Below are positions 24,696 to 32,995 of a stretch of 64,000 nucleotides of DNA, one piece after another. A model generated the notes under the pieces. The model did no database searches. It was not told the DNA's origin and worked only from the letters and a program-made list of their open reading frames with translations. Each line of letters starts with the position of its first letter. The first letter of the stretch is position 1. Origin of the DNA: Schaalia sp. JY-X169 (GTDB lineage: Bacteria > Actinomycetota > Actinomycetes > Actinomycetales > Actinomycetaceae); NCBI RefSeq assembly GCF_014069575.1, contig NZ_CP059675.1:2318168-2382167 (forward strand). The letters are read 5' to 3'. The position numbers and the translations under genes are program-made.

Positions 24696-26090
24696 CTAGA
24701 GGCCGGGGATCAGTAGCTTGGCCACGCTGAAGTAGATCAAGAGCCCCGTCCCATCAACGATGGTGGAGATCATCGGGGCCGATACGACCGCGGGGTCGAG
24801 GCGCATCCTCTTGAGAATCAGCGGCAGGATTGCCGCAACCATAGATGACCACATCACAATCGCTGCCAAGGAAATGATCACCGTCAACGTGATTGGCCAC
24901 CCGACCCCTAGCGTCCACGCGCGTACCAAACCTGCGATAGCCATGGTCCCAGCAATCAGCAGGCCGGTCCGGAACTCCTTCCACATCACGCCCCAGACGT
25001 CGCGTAGTCTCACACCATCCGCCGCAATTGCACGGATCAGAGTCGTGGTGATCTGGGTTCCGACGTTTCCACCTGTACCGATTAAGAGCGGAATGAAGAA
25101 GTTCAGGGCGATCGCCGCCGCCAGAACGTCCTCGAACGCCTGCATGACGTTGGAGGTATACATGGAGGCAACAAAGAGCACCAGCAACCACACGACGCGC
25201 TTTGACCACAGCCTGATGGGTGAAGCCTGCATGTAGGGCACTTCAAGTGGTGCGGACCCACCCATCATTTCAACGTCCTCGGTCGTCTCCTCGCGAAGAA
25301 TCTCATTGACCGAATCCATGGTGATCACGCCGAGTATGTACTTACCGTCCATCACCGGAACGACCTCGGAGTCACGCGCCCGCACGCGGTGAACAACCCG
25401 TTCCTGGTCTGCCAGAGGTTTCACCGACCACTGCTGCAGGCGGTCCGCTGGAACCATGTGGTCCGCAACTAGGTCGGCTCGTTTCGCAAGAACCATTGCG
25501 TTCTGAGAGACCCACCCGAGCGCCACCTGACCGTGGCTGGTCTGTTCGGTCACGAAGACGCCCTCTTCGAGAGAATCGGGGTCTCTCCGTGCCACCGCTA
25601 CTGCGTCCGCCATGGTCGCCTCGCTACCGACATGAAGGAAGACCGGACGCATACGGGACGCTGCCGAATCATCCGGCCAAGCCAAAAGTCCACGAACGAG
25701 GGCGGAGCGGGAATACTCCATTGCACGCAGGACCTCATGACGGTCATCCTCATCCATGAGCTCAATGACCTGGGTTGCCTCATCCGCATCCAAGGTATCG
25801 AGGAGCCCCGCAGCGACCGGCAGTGGCAGCTTCTTGAGGAACATGTACGCCTGGTAGTCGCCAATGGACTCTAGGAGCTCGCGGGCCGATGCGGGAGTTA
25901 GCAACTCGGTGAGTCGTTCAGCCTGCGGCGCGTCGAGGTCGTCAATCTGATTACCCATGAGGTCGTGGTCCACATCAGTGAGCCACAGAGAGAGAGCGCG
26001 CGGAGTCCCGACAGCCACAACTTCTCTGAGCGTTTCGGGCACAGTTGATAGTGGTTCAGGAGCCCGACTCTTGAACATCTTGAATTTCAT
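24696..26090 (-). CDS. mgtE: Magnesium transporter MgtE
   Basis: Mg2+ channel/transporter of 464 residues. The N-terminal ~130 residues form the MgtE superhelical domain (LPLPVAAGLLDTLDADEATQVIELMDEDDR). Tandem CBS domains follow (~130-260), and five membrane segments (~285-460) include the conserved selectivity region FIPLLIGTGGNVGTQ. The cytosolic part senses Mg2+ in this family. ATG at 26090 has AAGG 7 nt upstream. The 523-bp upstream gap shared with oppA has several short hairpins that could belong to a regulatory leader, but I could not match an M-box. Confidence 0.94.
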   Translation of the reverse strand: MKFKMFKSRAPEPLSTVPETLREVVAVGTPRALSLWLTDVDHDLMGNQIDDLDAPQAERLTELLTPASARELLESIGDYQAYMFLKKLPLPVAAGLLDTLDADEATQVIELMDEDDRHEVLRAMEYSRSALVRGLLAWPDDSAASRMRPVFLHVGSEATMADAVAVARRDPDSLEEGVFVTEQTSHGQVALGWVSQNAMVLAKRADLVADHMVPADRLQQWSVKPLADQERVVHRVRARDSEVVPVMDGKYILGVITMDSVNEILREETTEDVEMMGGSAPLEVPYMQASPIRLWSKRVVWLLVLFVASMYTSNVMQAFEDVLAAAIALNFFIPLLIGTGGNVGTQITTTLIRAIAADGVRLRDVWGVMWKEFRTGLLIAGTMAIAGLVRAWTLGVGWPITLTVIISLAAIVMWSSMVAAILPLILKRMRLDPAVVSAPMISTIVDGTGLLIYFSVAKLLIPGL

Positions 26091-26613
26091 GATGAGCCTT
26101 GGATTGAGGTTGGCTAACTGGCTGTTTTCCTCGCATCCGTTCCCCGGCCCACTTCAAACAGAATGAACTGTCTTTGCGAATCGGCTACCCGTGGCAGCGC
26201 TGGGGAGGCGGACACGAGTTGCTACTTTGACTTCCCAAGTCCTGGGCCACCCCCTTAGGTACTGAGGCAGAGCCTCTTTCCATGTCCGGGCACCCGAAAT
26301 GTGGGGGCTCCGAACCCATGAAGAGTCTACCCCCCAATAATGTGAGGTAGGGGTGGGTTGGAACACCTCGAAGCACCTACGATTCGTTCATATTTTGAAG
26401 CAGAAATGCCAGTCTTTGTCTCAGAGAATTTTGGAACCATTCTGTTATCTTTGACGACAAACCTACTCTGACCTGTATGTTTATCGAACCGTTACCAAAA
26501 ATTTGCGTTCGGATGATGAACGCGGCCTTCGCAAAATGCACATTACTCCCTATGGTGCAGAGGTCTGGGCGCCCAATGCGCCCCGAAACCTATAGATCCT
26601 GTAAGGAGGGACT
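26091..26613. other. 523-bp divergent control region between mgtE and oppA
   Basis: No credible gene. The mgtE-proximal 300 bp is GC-rich with several short stems (GAGGC/GCCTC at 26263, GACTT/AAGTC near 26228, CGGG/CCCG near 26287), suggesting a structured 5' leader for mgtE. The oppA-proximal 200 bp is much more A+T rich (for example GTTACCAAAAATTTGCG near 26490) and should hold the opp promoter. The opp ribosome site TAAGGAGGGACT directly precedes 26614. Confidence 0.55.
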
Positions 26614-28251
26614 ATGAGTCTGAAGAGGACGTGGCTGGCAGTACCGGCCGTACTCGCACTCTCCCTAGCCGCCTGCTCCAGTGGCGGTGGCACCAGCTCT
26701 GAGAGCGGTGCGGACCAGAGCGGAGATGCCGGAGCCGGAGAAGTTTCAGCGGAGATGATCACCGCTAACTCAACCGAACCCCAGAACCCACTTATCCCCA
26801 CCAACACCAACGAGGTCGGTGGCGGTAGGGTTGTTGACCTGCTGTTCTCCGGTTTGGTTTACTACGCAGCCGACGGCTCCGTACACAACGAGGCTGCCGA
26901 GTCGATCGAGACCGAAGACTCCCAGACCTACACCATCAAGCTGAAGGCCGACCAGACCTTCTCTGACGGCACTCCGGTGACCGCAGCCTCCTACGTTGAC
27001 GCATGGAACCTGGGTGCGAAGAATGAGCACCTCTCTGCATACTTCTTTGCTCCCATCGAAGGCACCACTGAAGATGGTCTGATCGAGAGTGGTGACACCA
27101 TGTCCGGCCTGACGGTCGTAGACGACACCACCTTCACCGTCACACTCAAGCAGCCGGAATCAGACTTCCCGCTACGCTTGGGCTACTCGGCGTTCTTCCC
27201 GCTTCCTCAATCCACGCTGGACGATCCTGAGAAGGGTGGCGAGGAGCCAATCGGTAACGGCCCCTACAAGTTGGGCGGCGAAGGATGGGTTCACAACGAA
27301 CGCCTCCAGCTGGTTCCTTCCGAGAGCTACACCGGTGAGCGCACCCCGGCCAATGGTGGGATCGACTTCATCTTCTACCCGACCCAGACCGCTGCATACG
27401 CAGACCTGCTGTCCGGTCAGTTAGACGTCCTTGACGCCATCCCGGATGAAGCTCTGGCAACCTTCGAGCAGGAACTTGGCGACCGCGCCATCAACCAGCC
27501 CGCAGCTGTCTTCCAGTCCTTCACCATCCCGGAGAGCCTTGAGCACTTCGCTGGCGAAGAGGGCATCCTCCGTCGCCAGGCAATCTCGATGGCAATCAAC
27601 CGTGAAGAAATCACGACCGCGATCTTCTCCGGTACCCGCACCCCTGCCCGCGACTTCACCTCGCCTGTCATCGACGGTTGGGATGGCAACCTCACCAACG
27701 CTACCGTCCTCGACTTTGACGCTGACAAGGCCAAGGAACTCTGGGCAGAAGCAGAAGCAATCAGCCCCTTCACCGGCAAGTTCGAAATTGCTTACAACTC
27801 TGACGGTGGACACCAGGCTTGGGTTGACGCAGTTGCAAACCAGCTGGTCAACAACCTTGGAATCGATGCGGTTGGAAAGCCCTACCCGGACTTCAAGTCG
27901 CTTCGTGACGAAGTGACAAGCCGGACCATCAAGACGGCCTTCCGCACCGGCTGGCAGGCTGACTACCCGGCTCTGGGTAACTTCCTCGGCCCGCTCTACG
28001 CAACGGGCGCAGGCTCGAACGATGGCGACTACTCCAACGCTGACTTCGATGCTCTCCTCAACGATGCCGCGGCAGCTGCAACCCCTGAAGAAGGCACCGC
28101 CCTCCTCCAGGACGCACAGGAAATCCTCCTTGAGGATCTCCCGGCAGTTCCGCTGTGGTACTCGAACGTAACTGGTGGTTACGCCGAGGTCGCGCAGAAC
28201 GTTGAGTTTGGATGGAACTCCGTCCCGCTGTACTACGAGATCTCCAAGTAA
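26614..28251 (+). CDS. oppA: Oligopeptide/dipeptide ABC transporter substrate-binding lipoprotein
   Basis: A 545-residue family 5 solute-binding lipoprotein. The signal peptide ends in a lipobox LSLAAC (Cys ~21) followed by a Ser/Gly/Glu linker. The family's NPLIPTNTNEVGGGRVVDLLFSGL and VHNEAAESIETEDSQTYTIKLK are near the mature N-terminus; FEIAYNSDGGHQAWVDAVANQ is in the C-terminal lobe. It captures peptides outside the membrane and delivers them to OppBC. The very good ribosome site GTAAGGAGGGACT precedes ATG 26614. It heads a four-gene operon; a hairpin after it (28275) probably sets its higher expression. Exact peptide range unknown. Confidence 0.93.
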   Translation: MSLKRTWLAVPAVLALSLAACSSGGGTSSESGADQSGDAGAGEVSAEMITANSTEPQNPLIPTNTNEVGGGRVVDLLFSGLVYYAADGSVHNEAAESIETEDSQTYTIKLKADQTFSDGTPVTAASYVDAWNLGAKNEHLSAYFFAPIEGTTEDGLIESGDTMSGLTVVDDTTFTVTLKQPESDFPLRLGYSAFFPLPQSTLDDPEKGGEEPIGNGPYKLGGEGWVHNERLQLVPSESYTGERTPANGGIDFIFYPTQTAAYADLLSGQLDVLDAIPDEALATFEQELGDRAINQPAAVFQSFTIPESLEHFAGEEGILRRQAISMAINREEITTAIFSGTRTPARDFTSPVIDGWDGNLTNATVLDFDADKAKELWAEAEAISPFTGKFEIAYNSDGGHQAWVDAVANQLVNNLGIDAVGKPYPDFKSLRDEVTSRTIKTAFRTGWQADYPALGNFLGPLYATGAGSNDGDYSNADFDALLNDAAAAATPEEGTALLQDAQEILLEDLPAVPLWYSNVTGGYAEVAQNVEFGWNSVPLYYEISK

Positions 28252-28274
28252 TCAGCACTTAACGCAAAAGTGTT

Positions 28275-28307
28275 CACGGGGTGGCGACCGATGGTCGCCA
28301 CCCCGTG
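28275..28307 (+). terminator. Intercistronic hairpin between oppA and oppB
   Basis: A perfect 15-bp GC-rich stem (CACGGGGTGGCGACC with its complement) closes a 3-nt loop GAT; flanking AACGC (28261) and GCGTT (28311) can extend it. There is no T-tract. It probably protects oppA mRNA from 3' decay or attenuates transcription so that the binding protein exceeds the permease. Confidence 0.75.
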
Positions 28308-28357
28308 TTCGCGTTATAGTGCATGCCATCCTGTAGGCCCAGCCGAGGACCCTTTTT

Positions 28358-29284
28358 ATGCCTAGATATATCGGGCGCCGCCTGTTGCAGACCATTCCGG
28401 TTTTCTTCGGCGCCACATTTTTGATCTTCGCCATGGTGTATTTGATGCCTGGCGATCCTGTTGCCGCCCTGGGCGGTGACCGCGGGCTTGACCCGACCGT
28501 CCAAGCGCGCATCCGCGCCGAGTACAACCTTGATAAGCCTTTCTGGATGCAGTACCTGCTCTACCTGAAAGGTGTTGTGACGTTTGACTTTGGGAAGACC
28601 TTCTCCGGTCGACCCGTTGTTGAGCAAATGGCACACGCATTCCCCATCACGATTCGCTTGGCGTTCATGGCGATCGCCATTGAGGCAATCTTCGGAATCC
28701 TCTTGGGTGTCATTGCAGGAATGCGCAAGGGCAAGTGGTTTGACTCCACAATCCTGGTCTTCTCCATGGTCTTGATCTCGGTCCCCACATTCGTGATCGG
28801 CTTCCTCCTCCAGTACTTTGTCGGAGTGAAGTGGGGTCTGCTTCCAACCACTGTGGGCGCAAACGTGAGCTTCAAATCACTGCTTATGCCAGCGATTGTG
28901 CTATCCGCAGTCTCGCTTGCATACATCATTCGGCTAACGCGCCAGTCCATCTCCGAGACAGCCGGTGCTGACTTTGTCCGTACGGCGCGCGCCAAAGGCC
29001 TGACCTCCGGATCCGTGATGAACCGCCACATTCTGCGCAACTCCCTGATCCCGGTCGTCACCTTTATCGGAGCTGACCTCGGGGCCCTCATGGGCGGCGC
29101 CATTGTCACCGAAGGTATTTTCGGAATCAACGGTGTTGGCGGAATGCTCTGGCAAGGGATCATTCGAGGTGAGCCGTCCTCGGTTGTCTCTGTGACGACC
29201 GCCCTCGTGCTTGTCTACATCGTCGCCAACCTTCTAGTCGACTTGCTTTACGCAGTCTTGGACCCAAGGATCCGCTATGCCTAA
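28358..29284 (+). CDS. oppB: Oligopeptide ABC transporter permease OppB
   Basis: A 308-residue inner-membrane permease with six hydrophobic segments. The N-terminus MPRYIGRRLLQTIPVFFGATFLIFAMVYL is split here only for naming: it is the classic OppB/DppB start (RRLLQTIPVFFGA). The cytosolic EAA loop that docks onto the ATPase reads ADFVRTARAKGL near residue 205. It forms the channel with OppC, whose gene overlaps by 8 bp. Confidence 0.94.
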   Translation: MPRYIGRRLLQTIPVFFGATFLIFAMVYLMPGDPVAALGGDRGLDPTVQARIRAEYNLDKPFWMQYLLYLKGVVTFDFGKTFSGRPVVEQMAHAFPITIRLAFMAIAIEAIFGILLGVIAGMRKGKWFDSTILVFSMVLISVPTFVIGFLLQYFVGVKWGLLPTTVGANVSFKSLLMPAIVLSAVSLAYIIRLTRQSISETAGADFVRTARAKGLTSGSVMNRHILRNSLIPVVTFIGADLGALMGGAIVTEGIFGINGVGGMLWQGIIRGEPSSVVSVTTALVLVYIVANLLVDLLYAVLDPRIRYA

Positions 29285-30251
29285 CTCACCTGTCCCCTCG
29301 ATGGGCCTGAAAAAAGCGCGGCCCGGCCAAGAACGCTACGTATCTCCGACAGATGAAACCGGCCTGGGAGCCGTCGACGCTGTTGCAGACGATTCCGCAC
29401 CGTCTTCAATGTGGGGTGAGGCATGGAAGAACCTCCGGACCCGCCCCCTCTTCTGGGTCGCCCTTACGATCATCACCCTCGCGGTGCTGCTCTCACTGTT
29501 TCCTTCGTGGTTCACCAGCCAGAACCCCAAGTTCTGCGAACTCTCAAACTCGCTTGCGGACCCCCGCTCCGGACACCCCTTCGGGTTTGACCGCCAGGGC
29601 TGTGACATCTACTCACGCGTGATCTATGGGGCACGCGCTTCCGTATCGGTGGGTCTGTTCACGACCATCATCGTCACCCTTCTAGGCACCGTCATCGGCA
29701 CCCTGGCAGGCTACTTTGGCGGGTGGATTGACGCGGTAATGTCCCGACTAACCGACATCTTCTTCGCGGTTCCACTGGTTCTGGCTGCAATCGTCTTCAT
29801 GCAGCTCTTCAAGGACAACCGCAACGTGTGGATGGTCGTCTTCATCCTTTCCGTATTTGGCTGGACCTCAATCGCACGTATTGCTCGTGGAGCCGTCCTG
29901 TCCGGGAAGAATGAAGAGTACGTTACCGCCGCCCGCGCCACAGGGGCGTCACGCTGGCGTATCGTCACGTCGCACATTCTGCCGAACGCCGCCGCGCCGA
30001 TCATCGTTTATGCGACCGTCGCCCTCGGAACTTTCATTGTTGCCGAAGCAACCCTGTCGTTCCTTGGTGTTGGCCTCCCACCGGACATCGTCTCTTGGGG
30101 TGGCGACATCAGCCGCGCCCAAGCTGCCCTGCGAACTCAGCCGATGGTGCTGTTCTACCCGGCTATCGCATTGGGTATGACTGTCCTTAGCTTCATCATG
30201 ATGGGCGACGCTGTGCGTGACGCCCTCGACCCGAAGGCACGTAAACGATGA
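29277..30251 (+). CDS. oppC: Oligopeptide ABC transporter permease OppC
   Basis: A 324-residue permease partner of OppB. An N-terminal cytosolic stretch (~50 residues) precedes the conserved NLRTRPLFWVAL first segment. LSDPRSGHPFG-like residues (LADPRSGHPFGFDRQG) typical of OppC/DppC follow it. The EAA loop is EYVTAARATGASRWRIV near residue 220. It overlaps oppB by 8 bp and the ATPase gene by 4 bp (ATGA). Confidence 0.94.
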   Translation: MPNSPVPSMGLKKARPGQERYVSPTDETGLGAVDAVADDSAPSSMWGEAWKNLRTRPLFWVALTIITLAVLLSLFPSWFTSQNPKFCELSNSLADPRSGHPFGFDRQGCDIYSRVIYGARASVSVGLFTTIIVTLLGTVIGTLAGYFGGWIDAVMSRLTDIFFAVPLVLAAIVFMQLFKDNRNVWMVVFILSVFGWTSIARIARGAVLSGKNEEYVTAARATGASRWRIVTSHILPNAAAPIIVYATVALGTFIVAEATLSFLGVGLPPDIVSWGGDISRAQAALRTQPMVLFYPAIALGMTVLSFIMMGDAVRDALDPKARKR

Positions 30252-32221
30252 CAGATATGGGTTTCATTCCGGACGACAAGAACCTCAACAAGTCGTTCCG
30301 TCCTGCTCGCGATGGCGACTCTCCGGTGCCACCGGATGATGAGTCTTTCTTTGCCGGGGCCGATCCCCTAGCGGAGTACGAGGACGCCTCCGACGCGCCC
30401 AGCCGCCTCACCGAGACAGAAGATCGCCAAGAGATGCGCGATTCCACTGCCGACGAGGCCGACGCTCCCGACGGTCGGACCGTCTACGAAGAGTCGCTGG
30501 TCGAGGACGCCGTCGCCATTTCGGCGGCCCAGAAGCTCGACCTAGATACTTCCAAGCCGCTCCTGAAGATCACTGACCTCAGTGTCGCATTCAAGTCGTC
30601 AACAGGTATGGTTCCCGCGGTAAGAGAGGCCAACCTGACCATTTACCCCGGTCAGACTGTGGCGATCGTTGGCGAATCGGGCTCGGGCAAATCAACTACT
30701 GCAGCCGCCATCATCGGACTTCTTCCCGGCACCGGCAAGGTAACTGGCGGCAGTATTGAGTTCGATGGAGAGGACCTCGCCAAACTTGGCCCCAAAGACT
30801 GGGTCAAGTACCGCGGCAGTGAGATCGGCATGGTCCCCCAGGACCCCATGACCAACCTCAACCCGGTGTGGCGCATCGGCTCCCAGGTCAAGGAAGCACT
30901 GACAGCCAACAACGTGGTGCCGCGCTCTGAGCGGGGCCAGCGGGTGGCTGACCTTCTCGAAGAAGCGGGCCTTCCTGACGCGCCTCGCCGCGCCAAGCAG
31001 TATCCGCACGAGTTTTCTGGCGGTATGCGTCAGAGAGCGCTCATTGCCATCGGCCTTGCCGCACACCCGAAACTGCTTATCGCGGATGAGCCGACCTCGG
31101 CGTTGGACGTGACGGTCCAAAAGCGCATCCTCAACCACCTGGCAACCATGACTGCCGAAATGGGAACAGCGGTTCTGTTCATCACCCACGACCTCGGCCT
31201 CGCTGCTGAGCGGGCTGAGCAGCTGATCGTCATGCACCGAGGGCGGGTTGTTGAGTCCGGTCCTGCGTTGGATATTCTGCAAAACCCGCAGCACCCCTAC
31301 ACTCAACGTCTGGTCGCGGCGGCCCCATCACTCGCTTCCAAGCGGATTATTTCCGCACATGAGCGGGGCGTGCAAACCACCGAAGAGGAACTGACCGGAA
31401 CCGGCGCGGGTGCGACCTCGACCGAGGAGATCGTTCGCGTCGAGAACCTGGTCAAAGAGTTTGAGGTGCGCGGCGCCAAGGGTGAGGAGAAGATCCTCCG
31501 GGCTGTTGACGACGTCACCTTCGGGGTTCGCACCGGGACAACCATGGCTATCGTGGGCGAATCGGGATCGGGCAAGTCAACGGTTGCGAACATTATTCTC
31601 AACCTGCTGGACCCAACCTCCGGAAAGGTTTTCCTCCGAGGACACGACCTTGCGACTCTGGGCCGCAAGGAGCTTTTCGACCTGCGGCGGACCCTGCAGG
31701 TGGTCTTCCAGAATCCCTACGGGTCGCTGGACCCGATGTATTCAGTGTTCAGAATTGTCGAAGAACCCCTGCGAGTTCACGGGGTTGGCAACAAGAAGGA
31801 GCGTCTGGCAAGGGTCGCTGAACTGCTCGACCTGGTTTCCTTACCCCGCTCAGCGATGCGACGCTACCCGAACGAGCTGTCGGGCGGCCAGCGTCAGCGT
31901 GTTGCTATCGCTCGCGCTTTGGCGTTGAAGCCTGAGGTCGTGGTGTTGGATGAGGCGGTGTCGGCGCTGGACGTCCTCGTACAGAACCAGATCCTCAACC
32001 TGCTCAACGACCTGCAGGCGGAACTGGATCTGACCTACTTGTTTATCACCCACGACCTCGCAGTTGTTCGTCTGATCGCAGATGACGTCGTGGTTATGGA
32101 GAACGGCAAGGTTGTCGAGGCCGCTTCTTCGGAACAGCTGTTTGCAAACCCGAAGCAGCCCTACACCCAGGAACTTATCAGCGCAGTTCCCGGTCACTCG
32201 ATCCCGCTCGGTATCGGTTAG
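30248..32221 (+). CDS. oppDF: Fused dual ATP-binding protein of oligopeptide ABC transporter (OppD-OppF)
   Basis: A 657-residue protein joining both ATPase subunits. The first domain has Walker A GESGSGKST (~138), Q-loop MVPQDPMTNLNP, signature FSGGMRQRALIAIGLA and Walker B LLIADEPTSALD. The second has GESGSGKST (~437), VVFQNPYGSLDP, LSGGQRQRVAIARALA and VVVLDEAVSALD; the second Walker B reads DEAVSALD, as in OppF. A 97-residue acidic N-terminal extension, rich in Asp and Glu, precedes the first domain and is unusual. It energises uptake at the inner face of the membrane. Confidence 0.94.
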   Translation: MTDMGFIPDDKNLNKSFRPARDGDSPVPPDDESFFAGADPLAEYEDASDAPSRLTETEDRQEMRDSTADEADAPDGRTVYEESLVEDAVAISAAQKLDLDTSKPLLKITDLSVAFKSSTGMVPAVREANLTIYPGQTVAIVGESGSGKSTTAAAIIGLLPGTGKVTGGSIEFDGEDLAKLGPKDWVKYRGSEIGMVPQDPMTNLNPVWRIGSQVKEALTANNVVPRSERGQRVADLLEEAGLPDAPRRAKQYPHEFSGGMRQRALIAIGLAAHPKLLIADEPTSALDVTVQKRILNHLATMTAEMGTAVLFITHDLGLAAERAEQLIVMHRGRVVESGPALDILQNPQHPYTQRLVAAAPSLASKRIISAHERGVQTTEEELTGTGAGATSTEEIVRVENLVKEFEVRGAKGEEKILRAVDDVTFGVRTGTTMAIVGESGSGKSTVANIILNLLDPTSGKVFLRGHDLATLGRKELFDLRRTLQVVFQNPYGSLDPMYSVFRIVEEPLRVHGVGNKKERLARVAELLDLVSLPRSAMRRYPNELSGGQRQRVAIARALALKPEVVVLDEAVSALDVLVQNQILNLLNDLQAELDLTYLFITHDLAVVRLIADDVVVMENGKVVEAASSEQLFANPKQPYTQELISAVPGHSIPLGIG

Positions 32222-32266
32222 GGGCTACGTTTCAATCTCAGCAAGGGCTGTGGTTGTGGCATGAAG

Positions 32267-32986
32267 TCAGCGGTTATTCTGCTGGTTCACCGCCACTGCC
32301 ACAGCCTTTTGCGTTGCCTGCGCTTCGGGTCGTTCCGATGTCCCGAGGACGGTGAAGTCGGCGCGATGCCAGGGCATATCTTCCTCAAGGAAAGTGCACT
32401 CTGACGCGTCCCACTCATCCCAGAAGCGCTCTGATTCTTCCGCGTCACCATTCCCACCATGCGCGATATCGCGCGCCAGCCCGAGGCGCCGTGCCACCAG
32501 GTAGTCGGACTGCACCCAGATGCTGGCGTCTAGGTATTCCGCAAATGCGATCTGCGATGCACCCACGCCCTCGAAAATAACAACCTCTGTGTCTTGGGGA
32601 ATCTCGATTGACCCCTCTCGACCCTTTTCCCGCCACATTGGGGGGACGAGGGCGACTCCCTGACCACGTCGCAGCGCCTCAAACACGCCATCGATGGCAA
32701 TGGGAGCCCACTGCCACATCGGCTCCCACCACATCAGGTCATCCGCCTCAAGGATGGCTGCGTCGCCAAGCCCCGCCCTCGAGCATGCTTCCGCAAGCGC
32801 CCTCGTCAGCGTCGACTTGCCTGCCCCACTGCGGCCGTTGATCGCAATGATTGTCGGACCGAGAGCCCCACGTGCATCGTGGTTCTGCCGGGCCTGCTCA
32901 ATGACGAGTTTCGCGAAGTCCGGGAGGGCGATATCCTCCCAGGACTCCACTCGGGGTTCTTTGGTGTTTGGCGCTAGCGTAATCAC
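32267..32986 (-). CDS. Uridine kinase-like P-loop NTPase
   Basis: A 239-residue cytosolic protein with Walker A INGRSGAGKSTLTRAL (residues ~48-63) and the nucleoside-kinase style motifs LEADDLMWWEPM and VVIFEGVGASQIAFAEYLD. It resembles actinobacterial proteins annotated as uridine kinase, though the WWEPMWQW segment differs from bona fide Udk, so the substrate is uncertain. It lies 9 bp after the GltD-ferredoxin gene and is probably the last gene of the por transcript. It converges on oppDF. Confidence 0.7.
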   Translation of the reverse strand: MITLAPNTKEPRVESWEDIALPDFAKLVIEQARQNHDARGALGPTIIAINGRSGAGKSTLTRALAEACSRAGLGDAAILEADDLMWWEPMWQWAPIAIDGVFEALRRGQGVALVPPMWREKGREGSIEIPQDTEVVIFEGVGASQIAFAEYLDASIWVQSDYLVARRLGLARDIAHGGNGDAEESERFWDEWDASECTFLEEDMPWHRADFTVLGTSERPEAQATQKAVAVAVNQQNNR

Positions 32987-32995
32987 GCTAAGAGC

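Noticed and set aside
26154..26376. Small minus-strand frames in the mgtE leader
   Set aside because: Composition-driven, with short stems across them; no conserved features.
26091..26400. M-box (ykoK) magnesium riboswitch
   Set aside because: The conserved core TTAGGTGAGGCTCC and the paired AATGTC/GACGCC elements are not found on either strand.
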